A DNA stretch of 64,000 nucleotides from CAUZFZ01 sp963579025 (GCA_963579025.1 CAUZFZ010000010.1:1-64000); one strand, 5' to 3'. Counted from the first letter of the stretch, positions 32,966-43,013 are shown. A program made the numbers and translations. The notes: generated by a model not told the origin, from the letters alone.

Positions 32966-34570
32966 TTATTTCATCGAAATCGAAGCGCCCATTCGCTGAG
33001 CCGCCTCAAGTCCCTCGCCCATCGTATCGACGAGGTTAGCCATTGAGCCGCTCATCACATCAAACATAATCGTCGGGAAGACACCCAGAAGAATCGCCAT
33101 CCCGAGCAGTACGAAGCCAACGAAGGCTTCCCGAGCGTTGATCGGAGTGATGTCTTCTTCGTGCGGCCCGTTGTACTCTGAGCCCAAATACACTCGCTGA
33201 ATTGTCCAGAGAATGTACCCGGCAGTCAGAATCACACCGCCGGCTGCCACGATGGCCAGCAAGGGGTTGTAACTCCATGCACTCAAGACGACGAATACTT
33301 CGCCGATGAAGCCGCACAGACCAGGAAGTCCCAGACCGGCGAAAAAGATACCCACAGCCAGACCCGTGTAGAGAGGCATTTTCTGGGCAAGGCCACCGAA
33401 CTGGTTCAAATCGCGATGATGCACGCGGTCGTAAATCACACCGACCATAAAGAACATGCCGGCTGATGAAACACCATGGGCGATCATCTGGAACATGGCA
33501 CCATTCATGCCCATGAGCCAGTAGTCACGGTTGGCTGTCACATATCGACCGCTGCCGTCATCAGCGATGGCCCACACGGCCATTCCCAGGATGACGTAGC
33601 CCATATGACTGACCGAGCTGTATGCGACCAGTCGCTTGAAGTCGGTCTGTGCCAGAGCTGCAAACGCTCCGTAAATGATGCTGATGACACCAATGGCCAT
33701 CAGAGCGTACGCGGCGTACTGAGCACCGTAGGGGCACAGGGGGAATGCGATTCTCAGGATTCCGTAGCCACCCATTTTCAGTAGCACTCCAGCCAGAATC
33801 ATGCTGATTGGAGTCGGTGCTTCTACGTGAGCGTCGGGGAGCCATGTATGGAATGGAAAGCACGGCACCTTGATTGCGAATCCGATGAACAACAGCCAGA
33901 ACGCTGTGATCTGCGTGAACTCATTGAAGTGCCCTTCACGGGCCAGGCCACCAAGTTCCAACAGACTGAAGGTTGGGGGTCGTCCACCTTCGGCACTGCC
34001 AAAATAGAACATCAGCATGGCGATCAGCATCAGGACAGAACCGAACAGCGTGTACAGGAAGAATTTGATCGCGGCATATTCCCTGCGGGGACCGCCCCAG
34101 ATGCCAATCAGGAAGTACATCGGCAACAGCATGACTTCCCAGAACACATAGAACAGGAAGAAGTCGAGAGCCAGGAAGACCCCCAACATGCCGGTTTCGA
34201 GCAGCAGGAAGAGGATGAAGTAGCCCTTGTGAAGCTTGTTGATGCTCCACGAAGCGAGGGCGGCAAGCATGCTGGTGAAGCTGGTCAGGACCACCAGCGG
34301 CAGGCTGATTCCGTCATAGCCGAGCCGGTAATGGATGTTCCATGCCCCGATCCACTCCGCCGACACGCCGACGGCATCTGGTTGAATGCCCGGATTCGTG
34401 TAGCTGAAATCGCTGAACCACAACACGAGCGTCAGCAGAAACGTAACGACAGTCACGCCGGTTGTGAAAAACCGCATCGGGTCCACCGCGTTCTTGTTGA
34501 AACCAACAAGCACGAGCGCACCGATCGTCGGCAGAAAGATGATCAGCGAGAGAAAAGGCAGATGGTCCAT
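32966..34570 (-). CDS. nuoM: NADH-quinone oxidoreductase subunit M
   Basis: The 534-residue, multi-span protein has the NuoM core FHTWLPDAHVEAPTPISMILAGVLLKMGGYG and the membrane Glu in LFYVFWEVMLLP. It is a proton-translocating Mrp-type subunit of complex I in the inner membrane. It sits between nuoL (57 bp) and nuoN (62 bp) in the usual order. Nothing unusual in length. Confidence 0.94.
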   Translation of the reverse strand: MDHLPFLSLIIFLPTIGALVLVGFNKNAVDPMRFFTTGVTVVTFLLTLVLWFSDFSYTNPGIQPDAVGVSAEWIGAWNIHYRLGYDGISLPLVVLTSFTSMLAALASWSINKLHKGYFILFLLLETGMLGVFLALDFFLFYVFWEVMLLPMYFLIGIWGGPRREYAAIKFFLYTLFGSVLMLIAMLMFYFGSAEGGRPPTFSLLELGGLAREGHFNEFTQITAFWLLFIGFAIKVPCFPFHTWLPDAHVEAPTPISMILAGVLLKMGGYGILRIAFPLCPYGAQYAAYALMAIGVISIIYGAFAALAQTDFKRLVAYSSVSHMGYVILGMAVWAIADDGSGRYVTANRDYWLMGMNGAMFQMIAHGVSSAGMFFMVGVIYDRVHHRDLNQFGGLAQKMPLYTGLAVGIFFAGLGLPGLCGFIGEVFVVLSAWSYNPLLAIVAAGGVILTAGYILWTIQRVYLGSEYNGPHEEDITPINAREAFVGFVLLGMAILLGVFPTIMFDVMSGSMANLVDTMGEGLEAAQRMGASISMK

Positions 34571-34627
34571 TTAAGCACTTACCTTCAAGTCTATTCGCAA
34601 AGGGCGTGAGTTCGCTCAGCGACTAAG

Positions 34628-37006
34628 TCAGGCCTTGGTGATGAAAGCAAAGAGGAGAGCGAAGAGTGCCACAACACTGACTGCGATAAACATGACGTAC
34701 TGACGAATTCGTCCTGTCTGAAAAACGCTCAGGCTCATGCCGACGGCGCGAGTTGCCGTACCGGCAAGATTCACCAGACCATCGATAATGCCCTCGTCGA
34801 ACTTCCGGTCAACAACGGCCACCCACACTGACGCTCTCGCGAGAGAGTGCAGGAAGCCATCGAAAACATACTTGTCACAGTTCACGCACCAACGAGCCAC
34901 ACTGTGAGTCGGCCTCACAAATGCGACGTCGTATAATTCATCAAACCGCCATTTATTGACCAGGAAGCTGTGCAGGCCTGAGAACTGCCGCTTGATCGTT
35001 CCGGGATCGACCATCGGGAACCAGTACAGCAGTGCCGCAGTGATTGTGCCCAGTGCGGCCGCCAGCAGTGCAACCTTGCCTGCCAGCGGATGAACTTCGT
35101 GAATTGTCCCGTGGGATGGCAGAGCGACGTCCGTCGTCAATCCCATAGGCGTCTCATCGTGTCCCACACCAACCGGCTCGCTAAACGAGATCATGTTGTA
35201 AAGAGGCCCGTTTTCACCGCCGACAGCACAGAACGCGGCAAAGGCCGACAGCAGCACCAGAGGAGCCACCATTACCATGGGGCTCTCGTGGCAGTGCTCG
35301 TAGACATGCTCGTCTCTGGGTTTTCCGGTGAACGTGTAGAACCACAGGCGGAACATATAGAAGGCCGTGATTCCTGCTGTCACCAGTGGTGTCAGGAACA
35401 GCAGGAAGTGGATGGGGTTCAACTGCATGTGTGCCAGTGCCGTGGCAACAATCGCATCCTTCGAGTGGTATCCTGAAAACGCAATCGACGTAAACGGTAT
35501 GGCGAGACCGGAAATCGCAATAACCCCGACCAGCATCGTGAACGCGGTCCACGGCATCTTCCGCCACAAGCCGCCCATTTTTGGCATTTCCTGCTCGTGA
35601 TGGCAGCCATGAATAACACTGCCAGAACACAGAAACATCAACGATTTGAAGAACGCATGCGTAATCAGATGGAACAGACCGGCAGCCCAGCCGCCGAGGC
35701 CAATCCCCAGCATCATGTATCCCAACTGACTGATCGTTGAGTAGGCCAGTACACGCTTAATATCCGTTGCCACCACGGCAATGGTTGCTGCAATGAAGAG
35801 TGTGATGCAGCCGATGTAGGCAATGGCCAGCAACACCTCCGTCGTAAACACCGGATAAAACCTGCCCGCCAGATAAACTCCAGCCGCCACCATCGTGGCC
35901 GAATGCACCAGCGCGGAAACAGGTGTCGGGCCCTCCATCGCGTCGGGCAACCACGTCTGTAGCGGGAACTGAGCACTCTTGCCGATACAGCCACCAAAGA
36001 CGCCCAGGCCGGCAACAACCAGCAAAGCGTACGGGATCGTTCGCTCGGGATCGTGTGGTGCGGTCCAATGGCCATCATGCAGTTCCGTGTTGAGGATCAC
36101 GTCCTCGCCGTGCGTTTCAATATGGCCATGCGAGCCGCGGACCATGCTGAACAGACCCGGTTGTGTGTGACCGTCAAGTTCGGAGTCCGCGAATCGGAAT
36201 GTGCCGCAGTAGGTCCACAGAATCATCAGGCCGATAATGAACCCGAAGTCGCCAACGCGATTCACGATGAATGCTTTGTTGGCAGCCACGTTTGCGGAAT
36301 GGCGTTCGGTGTAAAAGCCGATCAGCAGAAAGCTGCAGATGCCGACCAGTTCCCAGAACACGAAGACCTGGAAAATGTTGCCCGCGAGGACAAGACCAAG
36401 CATCGCGAAGCAGAAGAGCGACATGAACGAGAAGAAACGATAGAAACGTCCAGGACGATGGACGTGCTGCCCGTCACTGGTGTGAGCGGAATGATCGACG
36501 TACTCGTCGGTCAGTTCGTCAGACATGTAACCGATGGCGAAGACGTGGATACACGTCGCGATCAGCGTCACCATCATGAACATCAACAGCGTGAGGCTGT
36601 CGATGTAGTAATCAATGGTGATTTCCAGATCACCGAACGTTCCCAGCCTGTAAATCGTCCCTGAGAAGACGGCTTGTCTGGATTCGTCGTGACTGGCGGC
36701 AACCGCATGGCTGCCTTCGCCAGCGCTTCCGTGATCGGTTTCTGACTCGACGTGATCGGCGAGAAAGGCGTGTCCCGCAGAGTCGCTGGCTGCGAAAACT
36801 TCCCAATCTGTGTGACTGCCCCAACACAGGAATGCAGCGGTGCTCAGAGCAAAACCCGCACCGATGCATCCGGTGGCCAGGTATGCCGCTGTCTTGCTAT
36901 GCCGATTCGACCAGTATCCAGCAAAGACCTCGACCGCAAACCCGGCGAGGGGCAACAGCCAGGCGAGGCGTAGATACCAGGAAAGTGTGTAGCCGATATC
37001 ATCCAT
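34628..37006 (-). CDS. nuoL: NADH-quinone oxidoreductase subunit L, enlarged
   Basis: The 792-residue protein is the distal proton-pumping subunit. It has the core LQTWLPDAMEGPTPVSALVHSATMVAAGVYL, a FRFFSFMSLF/FWELVGICSFLLIGFY region and a long C-terminal helix. E. coli NuoL is about 610 residues. Part of the excess is a His/Asp/Glu/Ser-rich loop at about residues 75-120 (ESETDHGSAGEGSHAVAASHDES) and other soluble loops. The order nuoK-L-M is normal. It is followed after 57 bp by nuoM. Confidence 0.93.
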   Translation of the reverse strand: MDDIGYTLSWYLRLAWLLPLAGFAVEVFAGYWSNRHSKTAAYLATGCIGAGFALSTAAFLCWGSHTDWEVFAASDSAGHAFLADHVESETDHGSAGEGSHAVAASHDESRQAVFSGTIYRLGTFGDLEITIDYYIDSLTLLMFMMVTLIATCIHVFAIGYMSDELTDEYVDHSAHTSDGQHVHRPGRFYRFFSFMSLFCFAMLGLVLAGNIFQVFVFWELVGICSFLLIGFYTERHSANVAANKAFIVNRVGDFGFIIGLMILWTYCGTFRFADSELDGHTQPGLFSMVRGSHGHIETHGEDVILNTELHDGHWTAPHDPERTIPYALLVVAGLGVFGGCIGKSAQFPLQTWLPDAMEGPTPVSALVHSATMVAAGVYLAGRFYPVFTTEVLLAIAYIGCITLFIAATIAVVATDIKRVLAYSTISQLGYMMLGIGLGGWAAGLFHLITHAFFKSLMFLCSGSVIHGCHHEQEMPKMGGLWRKMPWTAFTMLVGVIAISGLAIPFTSIAFSGYHSKDAIVATALAHMQLNPIHFLLFLTPLVTAGITAFYMFRLWFYTFTGKPRDEHVYEHCHESPMVMVAPLVLLSAFAAFCAVGGENGPLYNMISFSEPVGVGHDETPMGLTTDVALPSHGTIHEVHPLAGKVALLAAALGTITAALLYWFPMVDPGTIKRQFSGLHSFLVNKWRFDELYDVAFVRPTHSVARWCVNCDKYVFDGFLHSLARASVWVAVVDRKFDEGIIDGLVNLAGTATRAVGMSLSVFQTGRIRQYVMFIAVSVVALFALLFAFITKA

Positions 37007-37035
37007 CGGAATTGCTGATCTTCTTCACAGGAGAC

Positions 37036-37347
37036 TTAACCACTCAGCGAATCGCCGCGATCCACATCAATGGTGTGATGGTTGTTGTAGAAGTTCAGTG
37101 CAATGGCGAGTGCCACGGCCGCTTCCGCCGCCGCCAGAACGATGACAAACAACGCCACCACCTGCCCGTCCAGACCCAGTTGGGTATAGCGGGCAAACGC
37201 CACAAAATTCACGTTGGCCCCATTCAGGACCAGTTCAACTCCCATCAGAATGCCGATGCCGTTCCGCTTTGTGGTCATGCAGACCACTCCGCTGACAAAC
37301 AGGATCGCACCGATCCAGAGCAGATGACTAAGGCTGACCTGATCCAT
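37036..37347 (-). CDS. nuoK: NADH-quinone oxidoreductase subunit K
   Basis: The start at 37347 (MDQVSLSHLL) is the usual N terminus, a few codons inside the open frame that begins with GTG at 37362. The 103-residue, three-helix protein has the conserved RNGIGILMGVELVLNGANVNFVAF with its membrane glutamate, and LAAAEAAVALAIAL with a second one, both needed for proton coupling. It lies between nuoJ and nuoL. Confidence 0.93.
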   Translation of the reverse strand: MDQVSLSHLLWIGAILFVSGVVCMTTKRNGIGILMGVELVLNGANVNFVAFARYTQLGLDGQVVALFVIVLAAAEAAVALAIALNFYNNHHTIDVDRGDSLSG

Positions 37348-37388
37348 TTCCCGATTCCGCACAAACCATCAGGCTGAGAAACTCACAA

Positions 37389-37991
37389 CTATTCTTCGGC
37401 CGACACACGACGCTTCGGACGTGCCAGATACGCGGCGCCGATCAACACAACGAGCAGATGTACCGACACGATTTCGAATGGCAGCAGGTAGCCCGGCGCG
37501 TTCCCGCCTTTATCAGGACGCAGCCCCAGAAACGACAGCGCCAACGGCCGAGTTGTGTTTCCTGACGAGCTATCGTTGTATCCAGATGTAACGTCCGATG
37601 GTGTCGTAAGTGCGGAGAGATTCCGGTCAATACTGGACCATTCGAGATCACTGATACCGGCCACCGTGAAGGCGATCACTGCAAGAAAGAAAACACCGAT
37701 GCCGGCGGCCAGGAACCCCTCGGCTGGCGATGCACGAATCTTCAGAAACGGGGCACTGGCCGTCAGCATGATTCCGAAGATCAGCAGCACGATTGTGCCA
37801 CCGACATAGACCATCAACTGAACAGCTCCGACAAAGTCGGCGTGCAGCAGGAAGAACAGTGCGCTGACTGACGCGAGGCACACGATCAGGCTCATCGCCA
37901 TGCGCACAACGCTCTGGCAAATGGCGACCGAGATGGCACCACCGCACGCCAGAGTGGCGAATAACCAGAACAGGCATTGCTCTGCGATCAT
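37389..37991 (-). CDS. nuoJ: NADH-quinone oxidoreductase subunit J
   Basis: The 200-residue, five-helix protein has the NuoJ hallmark VQLMVYVGGTIVLLIFGIMLT. It is a core membrane subunit of complex I. Its start overlaps the nuoH stop as ATGA, so NuoI, normally encoded between H and J, is absent here. A hydrophilic segment with Ser/Thr/Asn (about 130-150) lies between helices. Confidence 0.92.
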   Translation of the reverse strand: MIAEQCLFWLFATLACGGAISVAICQSVVRMAMSLIVCLASVSALFFLLHADFVGAVQLMVYVGGTIVLLIFGIMLTASAPFLKIRASPAEGFLAAGIGVFFLAVIAFTVAGISDLEWSSIDRNLSALTTPSDVTSGYNDSSSGNTTRPLALSFLGLRPDKGGNAPGYLLPFEIVSVHLLVVLIGAAYLARPKRRVSAEE

Positions 37992-39259
37992 TGAGCCACC
38001 TCATCCGTTTGCGCGGCCAACCGGGCCTTCGCATCATGCAGCATGCCACTTTGAGACACATCCAACTGTTCTGCAGCCGGCTCTCGTTTCTCGGTCCTCG
38101 AGCCCATGGGGCCGGGGAAGATTTGCGTTCGCTCCGTAAACGTACCCAACAACAACGGATACAGAATGGCACCCAGAAACAGTGCGCAGGACATCGGAAT
38201 CAGATACTTCAGACAGGTCGTCATCACCTGGTCGATGCGCAGGCGGGGCAGAGTCCAGCGAACCCATATTTGGAGAAAGACGAGCTTCGACGCCTTCAGC
38301 ATGAAGACAGCACAGCCAATCAGATTGCCAAGGAAGACCAGAGCGGGATCCCCTGTTGCTTTAAGACCGTACACGATTCCGAAGCCGTCGTCCCAGCCAC
38401 CCAGGAATAGGATGGCAGCAATTCCACTCACCGCGAACATGCTTGCGTATTCGGCAAGAAAGAACAGTGACCACCGCATCCCGCTGTATTCCGTCAGAAA
38501 GCCAGCGACAAGTTCGCTCTCTGCTTCTGCGAGGTCGAACGGGGCTCGTTTACAACTGGCGGTGGCGCAAACGAAGTAACACGCGAAGGCCGGAGCGGCA
38601 ATCGGATGAAACACGTTCCAGTTGAACATGGTCAAGGAGCCAACGACTTCACCTGGTCCGGACTGCAAATGGACGATTTCATTCAGGTTCAGCGATCCGG
38701 CAATGACGATCGGCACCAAGGCGCAGATGGCCATGGGGATTTCGTAGCTGATCATCTGAGCTGCTTCACGCATGGCTCCGAACAGAGCCCATTTTGAACC
38801 GCTGGAATAGCCGGCGAGGATGACGCCGATGACCTCCAGCGAGAGCATCGCCAGCATCAGGAACAGGCCAACATCGACAGAAACAGCCGACCATCCATCT
38901 GCGAACGGCAGAAACATGAAGGCGGCGAAGGACGCGACCACGACGATGTAGGGGGCAATTCTGAAGAGAAAGCCGTCCGCTGCCGTTGGTGCCAGATCCT
39001 CTTTTTGAATGAGCTTGGCGCCGTCTGCCAGTGACTGCAGCCAGCCGAACTTGCCACCCGTTCTTGTTGGCCCGAGTCGGTCCTGAATCCGCGCTGAGAC
39101 TTTCCGCTCGGCCCAGATGAATATGCCTGCGGGAAGTCCGAAGAACGCACCCAGCAGGGCCACATGCACGAGCGCCGCCAGAATCACTCCGCAGAAGTCG
39201 GAGCATTCCAACGTACTGCTGATCATCTGGGCCAGCGATTCTGCCAGAATCGGCGTCAT
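37988..39259 (-). CDS. nuoH: NADH-quinone oxidoreductase subunit H
   Basis: The start at 39259 (ATG) is favoured by GGAAGGA about 8 nt upstream; a GTG lies one codon earlier. The 423-residue protein has AERKVSARIQDRLGPTRTG, the quinone-site REAAQMISYEIPM, and APFDLAEAESELVAGFLTEYSGMRW, all typical of NuoH, which links the peripheral and membrane arms. A soluble tail of about 45 residues (GPMGSRTEKREPAAEQL onwards) goes beyond the usual end. It is the first gene of this block; the upstream neighbour is unrelated. Confidence 0.94.
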   Translation of the reverse strand: MTPILAESLAQMISSTLECSDFCGVILAALVHVALLGAFFGLPAGIFIWAERKVSARIQDRLGPTRTGGKFGWLQSLADGAKLIQKEDLAPTAADGFLFRIAPYIVVVASFAAFMFLPFADGWSAVSVDVGLFLMLAMLSLEVIGVILAGYSSGSKWALFGAMREAAQMISYEIPMAICALVPIVIAGSLNLNEIVHLQSGPGEVVGSLTMFNWNVFHPIAAPAFACYFVCATASCKRAPFDLAEAESELVAGFLTEYSGMRWSLFFLAEYASMFAVSGIAAILFLGGWDDGFGIVYGLKATGDPALVFLGNLIGCAVFMLKASKLVFLQIWVRWTLPRLRIDQVMTTCLKYLIPMSCALFLGAILYPLLLGTFTERTQIFPGPMGSRTEKREPAAEQLDVSQSGMLHDAKARLAAQTDEVAQ

Positions 39260-39262
39260 CAC

Positions 39263-39595
39263 CCGTCCTTCCTGGTCGCAGGTGCTGAAATCATGGTGTG
39301 GTCGTCAAGACGGATGTGAATTCAGTGGCGTCGGAGAACCGTCATTTCCGGGACTTTACTGGGTCTTTGAGCCTGTTCAGAAATCGAGTTTGAGCCCTGG
39401 CGGCCCGAAAGGACGGCGGACTATGACAGATGGGTTTCAGGCGTTCAACCAACCGAAGATTGAATTCGATGGGGCTCCTTACCTGCGCAGAATTCATTCC
39501 CGCAGTTGAGAATCAAAGCCGTAAAAAGTCGATGTCCGGCAGCCTTTTTGATCGACCTGGTGGACCCTGTTGAACTCCGTTGCGACCGGGGTTCG
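39263..39595. other. Intergenic region upstream of the nuo block
   Basis: About 330 bp between the nuoH start and the end of the kinase gene on the same strand. No gene or clear promoter pair was recognised. If the nuo block has its own promoter it must be here. Confidence 0.45.
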
Positions 39596-40510
39596 TCACT
39601 CACAAATCGCACGTTGAAGAGCCTTTTGCGATTCGAGTCGCAGCTGCCGATCATTGACGTCACCGGCATAGAGCAGGCAGCTAAGGCTATGCCCAATCGC
39701 ACGCATGACAGCCAGGTCGCGCGTATTGCGGTCCATCGGGCCATAGGCAGCACAAAACTCCGAGCGAGCATCGGCAGCGAACATGGACCAGCCGACTGCA
39801 AGATCGACCGCCGGATCGCCCACATGTATGTCACCCCAGTCGATGACGCCGGTGAGCCGCCCAGGCTCCGTCATGACGTGGCGTGAACAGAGGTCTCCAT
39901 GCACAAGGCAGTGCGTCCGAGGGCGGGGCTGCCTGTCCTCAATCTCTTCAATCACTCGGCATAGTTCATCGGTGGTCGAGAGGAGCCCGGATTCGGCGGC
40001 CTGCGTCATGGCCTCCCGCGCTTTCGAGCATCGCCTGGAAGATTCCAGCCGTGCATAGGTATCGGGCATCGCACCGAGTGTCGCAGCCTCGTCGGCACCG
40101 AATGCATGCAATGCTCGGAGGAAGCTGCCAAGCTGTCCGGCCAGCAAAACCGTCTGTTGGTCGGTAAGATCGGCATCGCAAGCCGATTCTCCGAGAATCA
40201 GCCGGCACGCGGCGAAGACCCACGGATAGCCGTCTGTCGGTTGCCCGACAAATACCGATGTCGAGACTGGAGACGGAAGCCTGTCCGCCACCGACGGAAG
40301 CACACGAATCTCGTTGGCCAGGCAGTCCGCTCCCAGTTGCCGTCGCGGGATTCGGAACACCCATTCGTCGTCAACCAGCCATGCAGAGCAGTCCCAGCCC
40401 TCGCCGATTCTCCGGCAGGGACGACCAGCGAATTCCGGAAATCGCGAGGCCAGTAACTGAACAACCAGCGCCTCATCAACTTTCACTTCGGCGTCCCACT
40501 GTGCAGCCAT
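39596..40510 (-). CDS. Aminoglycoside phosphotransferase-family (APH) kinase
   Basis: The 304-residue protein has the APH fold. The N lobe has GEGWDCSAWLVDDEWVFRIPRR. The catalytic loop is CLVHGDLCSRHVM (usually HGDxxxxN; here the final position is His), and the metal-binding loop is GVIDWGDIHVGDPAVDLA. It probably phosphorylates a small-molecule hydroxyl. APH-family genes in environmental bacteria are often not resistance genes, so a drug substrate should not be assumed. There is no operon partner in close contact. Confidence 0.8.
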   Translation of the reverse strand: MAAQWDAEVKVDEALVVQLLASRFPEFAGRPCRRIGEGWDCSAWLVDDEWVFRIPRRQLGADCLANEIRVLPSVADRLPSPVSTSVFVGQPTDGYPWVFAACRLILGESACDADLTDQQTVLLAGQLGSFLRALHAFGADEAATLGAMPDTYARLESSRRCSKAREAMTQAAESGLLSTTDELCRVIEEIEDRQPRPRTHCLVHGDLCSRHVMTEPGRLTGVIDWGDIHVGDPAVDLAVGWSMFAADARSEFCAAYGPMDRNTRDLAVMRAIGHSLSCLLYAGDVNDRQLRLESQKALQRAICE

Positions 40511-40791
40511 GCGTATTGCGATTCCCTATGTATGCCCGGCACTGGATGTACTCCCTGCACAGACGCGACTGAGACGGTGTGGTGCAGGAACACGTTTCCA
40601 AATGATCACAGGCCACGGCCGTGTCGAGGATAAATCCCCAAAGTATGTCCGGCTCAGCTTTTCGCGATCAGTCGTCTTCAATACGATCAGTCTCTCAGTT
40701 GAGATCAATTGCTATCTACTCCCGTCCGTGGGTCCGTCGATTTGCCAGCAGGCATCCGGTGGATGCTGCCGGTTCTGAATGAGACCGTGTT

Positions 40792-41754
40792 GTGATCGAG
40801 TATCGGTCGTTTCGTAATACTGACCCGCCGCAAGTGTGCCGCCTCTGGAATCAGGCACAACTTGGACCGCGAGCGGCTGGGAATGTATCGACAGATGCTG
40901 CCTTCGAATCGCTGAATTTCTCGCACACCTACTTCGACCGTGCGGGCCTGATTCTGGCCGTGGATGAAAACGACACCGCGGTTGGTTATGTGCACGCCGG
41001 ATTCGGCTGTACCGCTGACCAGAGTGCTCTGTCCGACGCGTCGGGTGTTATCTGCGCAGTCGTTGTCCATCCGGATCGTCGTCGTCAGGGCATCGGACGC
41101 GAACTCGTTTCGCGGGCAGAAGCTTATCTTCGCGGACGCGGTGCCGAGGATGTCTACGCAGGGCCGTCTCCGCTGCGCGATCCCTTTTACTTCGGGATGT
41201 ACGGCGGGTCGCAGCCAGTCGGGTTCCAGAGGTCGGACGCCAACGCGGCACCGTTCTTTCTGCAGCTTGGTTACCAGCCTGTCGCCGAGTATCGGAACCT
41301 TTCGCGGCAAATGGATGCTCGCGACCCGGTGAGTTTTCGGTTGACGATGCTTCGCCGGAAATGGGAACTCGCGCTGGTGGACCGTCCTGATCCGTGTTCG
41401 TGGTGGTGGATGTCACACTTCGGACGTATGGACGCCTTGTACTGCGTGTTGATCCCTCAGGGCGGCGGCACGCCGGTGGCAGGAGTGACGGTTGCGGGGC
41501 TGGATACCTATATGCCGACCTGGGGCCAGCAGGCGATCGGCATGTGTGACTTGTGGGTTACCGAAAGCGACCGCCGTAAGGGGTTCGGCCAGGCGCTGGT
41601 GCTGGAAGTCATTCGTCGTCTGCGGCAGGAGACAATCCGCAAGGTCACAGCGAATGTGCCCGCCGATAGTGAAGCTGCGATTGCTGTGTTTCGGTCAGCC
41701 GGTTTCGAAGAAGAAGATCAGGCAACCGTGTTCAAGGCGCCGGCGTCCGCATAG
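40792..41754 (+). CDS. Double GNAT-domain N-acetyltransferase
   Basis: The start is a GTG at 40792. The 320-residue protein has two GNAT units. The N-terminal one (about 1-150) has an acetyl-CoA-binding VVHPDRRRQGIGRELVSRAEAYL segment. The C-terminal one (about 170-315) has WVTESDRRKGFGQALVLEVIRRL. It should transfer acetyl groups from acetyl-CoA to an unknown amine. It is first in a likely same-strand run with an M20 peptidase (48 bp after) and a MOSC protein. The duplicated fold resembles mycothiol-synthase-type pairs, without evidence for that substrate. Confidence 0.82.
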   Translation: MIEYRSFRNTDPPQVCRLWNQAQLGPRAAGNVSTDAAFESLNFSHTYFDRAGLILAVDENDTAVGYVHAGFGCTADQSALSDASGVICAVVVHPDRRRQGIGRELVSRAEAYLRGRGAEDVYAGPSPLRDPFYFGMYGGSQPVGFQRSDANAAPFFLQLGYQPVAEYRNLSRQMDARDPVSFRLTMLRRKWELALVDRPDPCSWWWMSHFGRMDALYCVLIPQGGGTPVAGVTVAGLDTYMPTWGQQAIGMCDLWVTESDRRKGFGQALVLEVIRRLRQETIRKVTANVPADSEAAIAVFRSAGFEEEDQATVFKAPASA

Positions 41755-41802
41755 GCTGCACGCCGGTTTGACCCTGATTCATTCGGCGACATTGAGCGAC
41801 TC

Positions 41803-42993
41803 ATGCCAGACACCGTTGTCGATTTGCTATGCGATCTGATCGCCATTCCGAGTGTCAATCCGATGGGTCGCGACATGGACGGTCCGGAGTGCTTCGAGAC
41901 GCGTCTCAGCCAGTACCTGGTCAGTTTCTTTGCGGATCTTGGCGTTCCGCACGAATCCATCGAGGTGTTGCCCGGACGGTCGAATGTCGTCGCCCGTTTT
42001 GAATCGGCCGACGCAAAGCTCGAGCTGATTCTGGATGCCCATCAGGACACGGTGCCGGTCGACGGCATGACGATTCCGCCGTTTGAACCGCAGGTGCGGG
42101 ACGGACGCGTGTACGGGCGCGGCGCGTGCGACGTCAAAGGTGGCATGGCGGCGATGCTGTGGGCATTTCGCCGGCTTGTTGTTGAGCAACCAGTCGGCGC
42201 GGCAAACGTGATCATGAGCTGCACGTGCGACGAAGAAGCCACGACGATGGGCATCACGGATCTGGCCGGCTACTGGACGAATCCCGGCCGCTCGCAGTTG
42301 ATCACGACTCGCCCCGACTGTGCAGTCATCGCCGAGCCCACAGAACTGGACGTAGTCGTCGCGCATCGTGGTGCAACGCGGTTCTGTATCCGAACCTCGG
42401 GCCGCGCGTGTCACAGTTCAGACCCAACGCAGGGCGTCAACGCGATTTACCGCATGGCTCGAGTACTCGACTGCCTCGAGGAATATGCCGCGAGTCTGGG
42501 CGACAAAGTGACGCCGCATCCCTTGTGTGGCCCGGCAACACTCAGCGTCGGACGAATTTATGGAGGGGCAAGCGTCAATGTCGTTCCCGATGACTGTGCC
42601 ATCGAAATCGACAGACGCGTCATTCCCGGCGAAGACCCGGACGCTGCTATCGCCGATTTGCGTGAGTTCCTCAGCGACCGACTCGACTTCGAAGTCGAAT
42701 TTGAACCGCCCTGGCTCGACGGCGTCACACTGAGCGATGCAGGGAACGCGTGGCTCTCGGATTCGCTACTGAAACATATCGCGGAAGTCGACGGGCCACA
42801 CAGCGCCGTCGGTGTTCCGTATGGGACGCATGCCTCGCGAACTGACAACGCGGGAGTGCCCTCAGTGGTCTTCGGTCCCGGATCCATTGCGCAGGCGCAC
42901 ACGAAAGACGAGTGGCTCGAGATCGACCAGCTCGAAAAAGCCGCCGAGGTCTACTACCGAGTCTGCTGCAATCCACCGACATGCAGTAAGTAA
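41803..42993 (+). CDS. M20-family metallopeptidase/deacylase (ArgE/DapE/CPG2-like)
   Basis: The 396-residue enzyme has the M20 metal set: His80 and Asp82 in LDAHQDTVPVD, Asp110 in RGACDVKGGMA, catalytic Glu144 with Glu145 in CDEEATT, Glu178 in IAEPTELD, and a late His in AQAHTKDEWLE. An internal dimerisation domain starts near residue 190 (HRGATRFCIRTSG). It is a cytoplasmic zinc amidohydrolase acting on an N-acyl amino acid or dipeptide. The exact substrate (acetylornithine, succinyl-DAP, peptide) cannot be set. It may work with the acetyltransferase upstream. Confidence 0.87.
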   Translation: MPDTVVDLLCDLIAIPSVNPMGRDMDGPECFETRLSQYLVSFFADLGVPHESIEVLPGRSNVVARFESADAKLELILDAHQDTVPVDGMTIPPFEPQVRDGRVYGRGACDVKGGMAAMLWAFRRLVVEQPVGAANVIMSCTCDEEATTMGITDLAGYWTNPGRSQLITTRPDCAVIAEPTELDVVVAHRGATRFCIRTSGRACHSSDPTQGVNAIYRMARVLDCLEEYAASLGDKVTPHPLCGPATLSVGRIYGGASVNVVPDDCAIEIDRRVIPGEDPDAAIADLREFLSDRLDFEVEFEPPWLDGVTLSDAGNAWLSDSLLKHIAEVDGPHSAVGVPYGTHASRTDNAGVPSVVFGPGSIAQAHTKDEWLEIDQLEKAAEVYYRVCCNPPTCSK

Positions 42994-43013
42994 GAATCTG
43001 CCAGGCGTGCAAA

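Noticed and set aside
39596..40510. Antibiotic-resistance gene
   Set aside because: The APH fold alone does not show drug resistance, the catalytic-loop Asn is replaced by His, and the setting is housekeeping.
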